In this document: in pieces, positions 6,805 through 8,607 of the stretch
Position numbering within the stretch: the stretch's first letter is position 1
Layout: each line of letters begins with the position of its first letter
From: Gammaproteobacteria bacterium
Lineage (GTDB): Bacteria; Pseudomonadota; Gammaproteobacteria; Francisellales; CACEW01
Direction of reading: 5' to 3'
Assembly (NCBI GenBank): GCA_028282045.1
Contig: JANQIS010000110.1
Span: forward strand, 1 to 8,607
DNA length: 8,607 bases
Translations under genes and position numbers: made by a program
The notes under the pieces: model-generated
Database searches by the model: none
Told to the model about the DNA's origin: nothing
What the model saw: only the letters and a program-made list of their open reading frames with translations

Positions 6805-6988
6805 GTGTCCTCTAACGACATATCCATGATCGCATGACAGGATTTGATTAAAAATTCATTTTTTTGCCAGTTTTACCCTGTGGAAATTTTCCCACCTAAA
6901 AAATACATGGGAATATTAAGAAGGTATATTCTCCAGCGGAATCGACAGGCATCGCAGCCTCAAGAAGTTAGCGCCGGCACACATCGAT

Positions 6989-7999
6989 TTAGCATGCAAA
7001 ATCGCAACGAAACAAACTGCCTTTACCCAACTCACTCTGAATATACAGCGATGCCTCATGACGTAACAGCACATGTTTTACAATCGACAACCCCAATCCT
7101 GTACCACCACTTTCTCTCGAGCGACTGCGATCTACACGGTAAAAACGCTCAGTAATACGCGGGATGTCGGCCTCAGCGATCCCGATACCCGTATCGCGCA
7201 CAGCAAAATGGGTGCCCGCATGATCAACATACCAACGCACTTTAATCGTACCGCCCTGTGTCGTATAACGCACCGCATTAATCACTAAATTAGAAAAAGC
7301 ACTGCGCAATTCGCTCTCAATACCTTTAAGCATAAGTGATTGGTCAATATCCACAGTAAATTTATGCCGCCCATTACTCACCGCCTTAGCCTCACTGATA
7401 ATAGTTAGCAATAGCTCCGGCACATTGATCACCGTCAAGTCCTGCTGATCAATCTCCTGATTTTCCAGACGTGATAACAGTAATAAGTCCTCAACCAAAA
7501 GCTCCATACGCAGCGTCTGTGACAACATTTCATTGAGCGAGCTGCTCCAAGCCGGCGGCAACTGATCTGCGTGCTGTACCATCATTTCCAAATAGCCATG
7601 AATCACTGTCAGCGGGGTGCGCAATTCATGTGACACATTAGCGACAAAATCACGACGCATCTTATCAACATGTTGTCTGGGCGAGATATCTTGTGCCAAC
7701 AACAGGAACTGATCTTGCTGATATGGGATTAACAACAATGACAGCATGCGATCGGGGTGTATTGGTGAAGGGCATTCTATATTGCCACGCTCATTACCTG
7801 ACAAGCTGGCTTTAAGGGTTGGCAACTGCAGCATGGTGACAATATTTTTTTGTTTCATAGACGCCTTAAGACCAAGGATGCGTCCTGCAGCACGATTCCA
7901 CCAATCAATCACACCATCTTGATCCAGGATCACCACTGCATCATTGATGCTATTGGCAAAACTTTTCTCATCAAAAGACAAAACCTTAGCTCCTCTCAT
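6989..7999 (-). CDS. phoR: PhoR-type sensor histidine kinase lacking the N-terminal membrane region
   Basis: PhoR phosphorylates PhoB when phosphate is scarce, taking its signal from the Pst transporter through PhoU. Order: PAS domain (about 12-105, FANSINDAVVILDQDG...WWNRAAGRILGL), dimerisation/phosphoacceptor helix FVANVSHELRTPL with H124, N box SNLVINA (236-242), G1 DTGIGI (269-274), F box RITERFYRVD (281-290), and G2 GGTGLGL (298-304). E. coli PhoR has 431 residues, including about 95 before the PAS with two transmembrane helices; here that part is missing. An in-frame TAG lies 3 nt upstream of the ATG, so it cannot be recovered in this frame. Coordinates give the longest frame. The better start is TTG at 7981 (330 residues), with AGAGGAG 8 nt upstream. 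phoB lies 257 bp upstream, separated by repeats. Kinase motifs are all intact, arguing against simple decay. Confidence 0.93.
   Translation of the reverse strand: MRGAKVLSFDEKSFANSINDAVVILDQDGVIDWWNRAAGRILGLKASMKQKNIVTMLQLPTLKASLSGNERGNIECPSPIHPDRMLSLLLIPYQQDQFLLLAQDISPRQHVDKMRRDFVANVSHELRTPLTVIHGYLEMMVQHADQLPPAWSSSLNEMLSQTLRMELLVEDLLLLSRLENQEIDQQDLTVINVPELLLTIISEAKAVSNGRHKFTVDIDQSLMLKGIESELRSAFSNLVINAVRYTTQGGTIKVRWYVDHAGTHFAVRDTGIGIAEADIPRITERFYRVDRSRSRESGGTGLGLSIVKHVLLRHEASLYIQSELGKGSLFRCDFAC
7990..7996 (-). promoter_or_regulatory. Shine-Dalgarno inside the longest phoR frame, pointing to a TTG start
   Basis: Minus-strand AGAGGAG sits within codons 2-4 of the longest frame and 8 nt before an in-frame TTG (7979-7981). 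The ATG at 7999 has only a weak AGG 12 nt away. The spacing strongly suggests initiation at TTG. Confidence 0.55.
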
Positions 8000-8012
8000 T
8001 TGCTACACAAGC

Positions 8013-8039
8013 CTGGATTACACTATCCAGTAGCACAAT
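8013..8039 (+). repeat. direct repeat copy A
   Basis: The 27-nt unit starts CTGGATTACACTATCC. It matches copy B (8137-8163) at 23 of 27 positions; three of the four differences are transitions. In this copy the inverted repeat seen in B is broken in the middle of the stem. Confidence 0.75.
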
Positions 8040-8072
8040 TCATGCGTCATCGCGTGGCTCTCTTCATTCATC

Positions 8073-8095
8073 ATCCCGTGGCTTGACCACGGGAT
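8073..8095. repeat. perfect 9-bp palindrome, 5-nt loop
   Basis: ATCCCGTGG (8073-8081), loop CTTGA, CCACGGGAT (8087-8095). The perfect stem and the loop size are the same as in the palindrome at 8141-8163. No T-run on either side, so not an intrinsic terminator. Confidence 0.85.
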
Positions 8096-8097
8096 CC

Positions 8098-8126
8098 AGC
8101 CAAGCGCACAGCGCTTTAAATTGGCT
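8098..8126. repeat. nested palindrome (GCGC core inside AGCCAA/TTGGCT)
   Basis: AGCCAA (8098-8103) pairs with TTGGCT (8121-8126). Inside it GCGC (8104-8107) and GCGC (8111-8114) pair around ACA, continuous with the outer stem on the left and separated by six bases on the right. An alternative is the 6-bp stem AAGCGC/GCGCTT (8102-8107, 8111-8116). Confidence 0.6.
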
Positions 8127-8136
8127 TTGCCCCTAT

Positions 8137-8163
8137 CTGGATTGCGCTATCAAGTAGCGCAAT
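8137..8163 (+). repeat. direct repeat copy B containing a perfect 9-bp palindrome
   Basis: ATTGCGCTA (8141-8149), loop TCAAG, TAGCGCAAT (8155-8163). The perfect stem suggests this copy is the less eroded one compared with copy A at 8013-8039. Confidence 0.8.
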
Positions 8164-8228
8164 GACGGTGGTGTTGTTTGTCATCGTATGGTCCTTCGTT
8201 TGCCATTGCGCGGCCCTTCATTCGTCAT
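8164..8228 (-). repeat. three degenerate 21-22 bp tandem units
   Basis: On the minus strand, in order: 8228-8207 (ATGACGAATGAAGG...), 8206-8185 (ATGGCAAACGAAGG...) and 8184-8164 (ATGACAAACAACACC...). The first two align without gaps over 22 nt at 14 positions; all eight differences are transitions. The third is more diverged. A fourth related unit (ATGATGAATGAAGAG...) lies at 8074-8051 beyond the palindromes. Confidence 0.6.
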
Positions 8229-8256
8229 ACTGACAGGTGTTTTCTACAGCCAACCA

Positions 8257-8607
8257 TCATAAAGTTGAATCCAAGCGATAGCCGCTACCGCGCACCGTCA
8301 CCAATAAATGTTGATAGCCACCTTGTGTCAACACCTTACGCACGCGCCGCACATGCACATCTACAGTACGCTCTGTCACTTCCGATTCGCGCCCCCAAAC
8401 ATTGTCGAGCAGTTGTTGGCGGCTAAACACTCGATTGGTATTTTCCATCAAAAAGCTCAACAACTGATATTCACGCCGACCAACATGCGTCTTATTGCCG
8501 TTAATCACCACCTCATGTTTGACTTTATCGAGAATCAGCCCACCAATTGCGACCGTGCCCTGTTGTTTGGGACGCACACGACGCAGCATAGCTTCAATTC
8601 TCGCCGC
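8257..8607 (-). CDS. phoB: PhoB response regulator, C-terminal DNA-binding part (5' end outside the window)
   Basis: The frame continues past the right edge: residues AARIEA precede the first internal Met, matching the end of the receiver domain and linker of PhoB (E. coli has ARIKAVMRR). What is visible is the OmpR/PhoB winged-helix domain: the small beta sheet (VAIGGLILDKVKHEVVINGNKTHV), REYQLLSFLMENTNRVFSRQQLLDNVWG, recognition helix ERTVDVHVRRVRKVL, and wing TVRGSGYRLD. Phosphorylated PhoB binds pho boxes and activates genes for phosphate uptake; here its partner kinase PhoR lies downstream on the same strand. The phosphoacceptor Asp is outside the window, so it cannot be checked. The normally tight phoB-phoR junction is 257 bp here and filled by repeats. 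The stop is TGA at 8257-8259. Confidence 0.95.
   Translation of the reverse strand, partial: AARIEAMLRRVRPKQQGTVAIGGLILDKVKHEVVINGNKTHVGRREYQLLSFLMENTNRVFSRQQLLDNVWGRESEVTERTVDVHVRRVRKVLTQGGYQHLLVTVRGSGYRLDSTL

Larger units (their letters stand above)
8013..8228. repeat. intergenic palindromic/tandem repeat cluster between phoB and phoR
   Basis: This fills most of the 257-bp phoB-phoR gap and shows no coding frame. It holds a direct repeat (8013-8039 and 8137-8163, 23 of 27 identical), three palindromes (8073-8095, 8098-8126, 8141-8163), and degenerate units of about 22 bp starting ATGAC/ATGGC on the minus strand (8207-8228, 8185-8206, 8164-8184, and a fourth at 8051-8074). The core resembles dispersed 'CATCCCGTGG...CCACGGGATCC' palindromic repeats that I associate with intracellular and host-associated bacteria; membership of a named family is unverified. 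It encodes no transposase, so if mobile it would be non-autonomous. In the phoB-phoR transcript it would form several hairpins. Confidence 0.8.

Noticed and set aside
6880..6895. GTGGAAATTTTCCCAC imperfect palindrome between phoR and the small gene
   Set aside because: The match is imperfect (a G/T mismatch near the centre) and AT-rich, has no T-run for termination, and does not match a pho box that I can defend.
6844..7155. Plus-strand 103-codon open frame over the end of phoR and the adjacent gap
   Set aside because: It overlaps the well-supported phoR coding sequence in another frame and its translation has no recognisable domain or gene-like composition.
8013..8228. CRISPR array
   Set aside because: The units are degenerate, tandem without unique spacers, and of mixed types; no cas gene is nearby.
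8000..8256. Search for a frameshifted remnant of the PhoR transmembrane region or a small gene
   Set aside because: The minus-strand sequence is repeat-derived with frequent stops and no hydrophobic run was recognised; nothing coding is supported.

Overview
The window is chromosomal DNA from a gammaproteobacterium. UvrD, the PhoB winged-helix domain and PhoR all read as gammaproteobacterial orthologues. Base composition looks balanced to slightly AT-rich by eye. The HAAAP-family aromatic amino acid permease and the palindromic repeats built on a 'CCCGTGG-CTTGA-CCACGGG' core recall host-associated relatives of the Legionellales; that placement is inference, since no rRNA or other taxonomic marker is present.

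Layout: (1) 2-103, plus: the last 33 codons of an unidentified gene. (2) 172-774, minus: an atypical short-chain dehydrogenase-like protein lacking the catalytic Lys, divergent from (3) uvrD, 946-3123, plus. (4) A TyrP/Mtr-type permease, 3205-4464, minus, convergent with uvrD. (5) msrB, 4659-5180, plus: an exported methionine sulfoxide reductase with a single Cys in the mature protein, followed by a terminator. (6) tgt, 5266-6420, plus: tRNA-guanine transglycosylase with an unusual substrate loop, standing alone without queA, yajC or secDF. (7) A small unidentified protein, 6535-6789, minus, with its own Shine-Dalgarno and terminator. (8) phoR, 6989-7999, minus, and (9) the 3' end of phoB, 8257-8607, minus, cut by the window edge.

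Most neighbours are functionally unrelated housekeeping genes on alternating strands. The one functional pair is phoB-phoR, the phosphate-starvation two-component system. It is also the most interesting place in the window. The PhoR frame begins just before its PAS domain and lacks the usual two transmembrane helices. The 257 bp between the genes, which are normally adjacent, is filled with palindromes, a direct repeat and degenerate 22-bp tandem units, most of whose differences are transitions.

I see no CRISPR array, tRNA, rRNA, insertion sequence with transposase, or defence system. The non-routine signals are the repeat cluster with the apparently soluble PhoR, the altered TGT loop, the single-Cys exported MsrB, the catalytically deficient SDR-like protein and the unidentified 84-residue protein.
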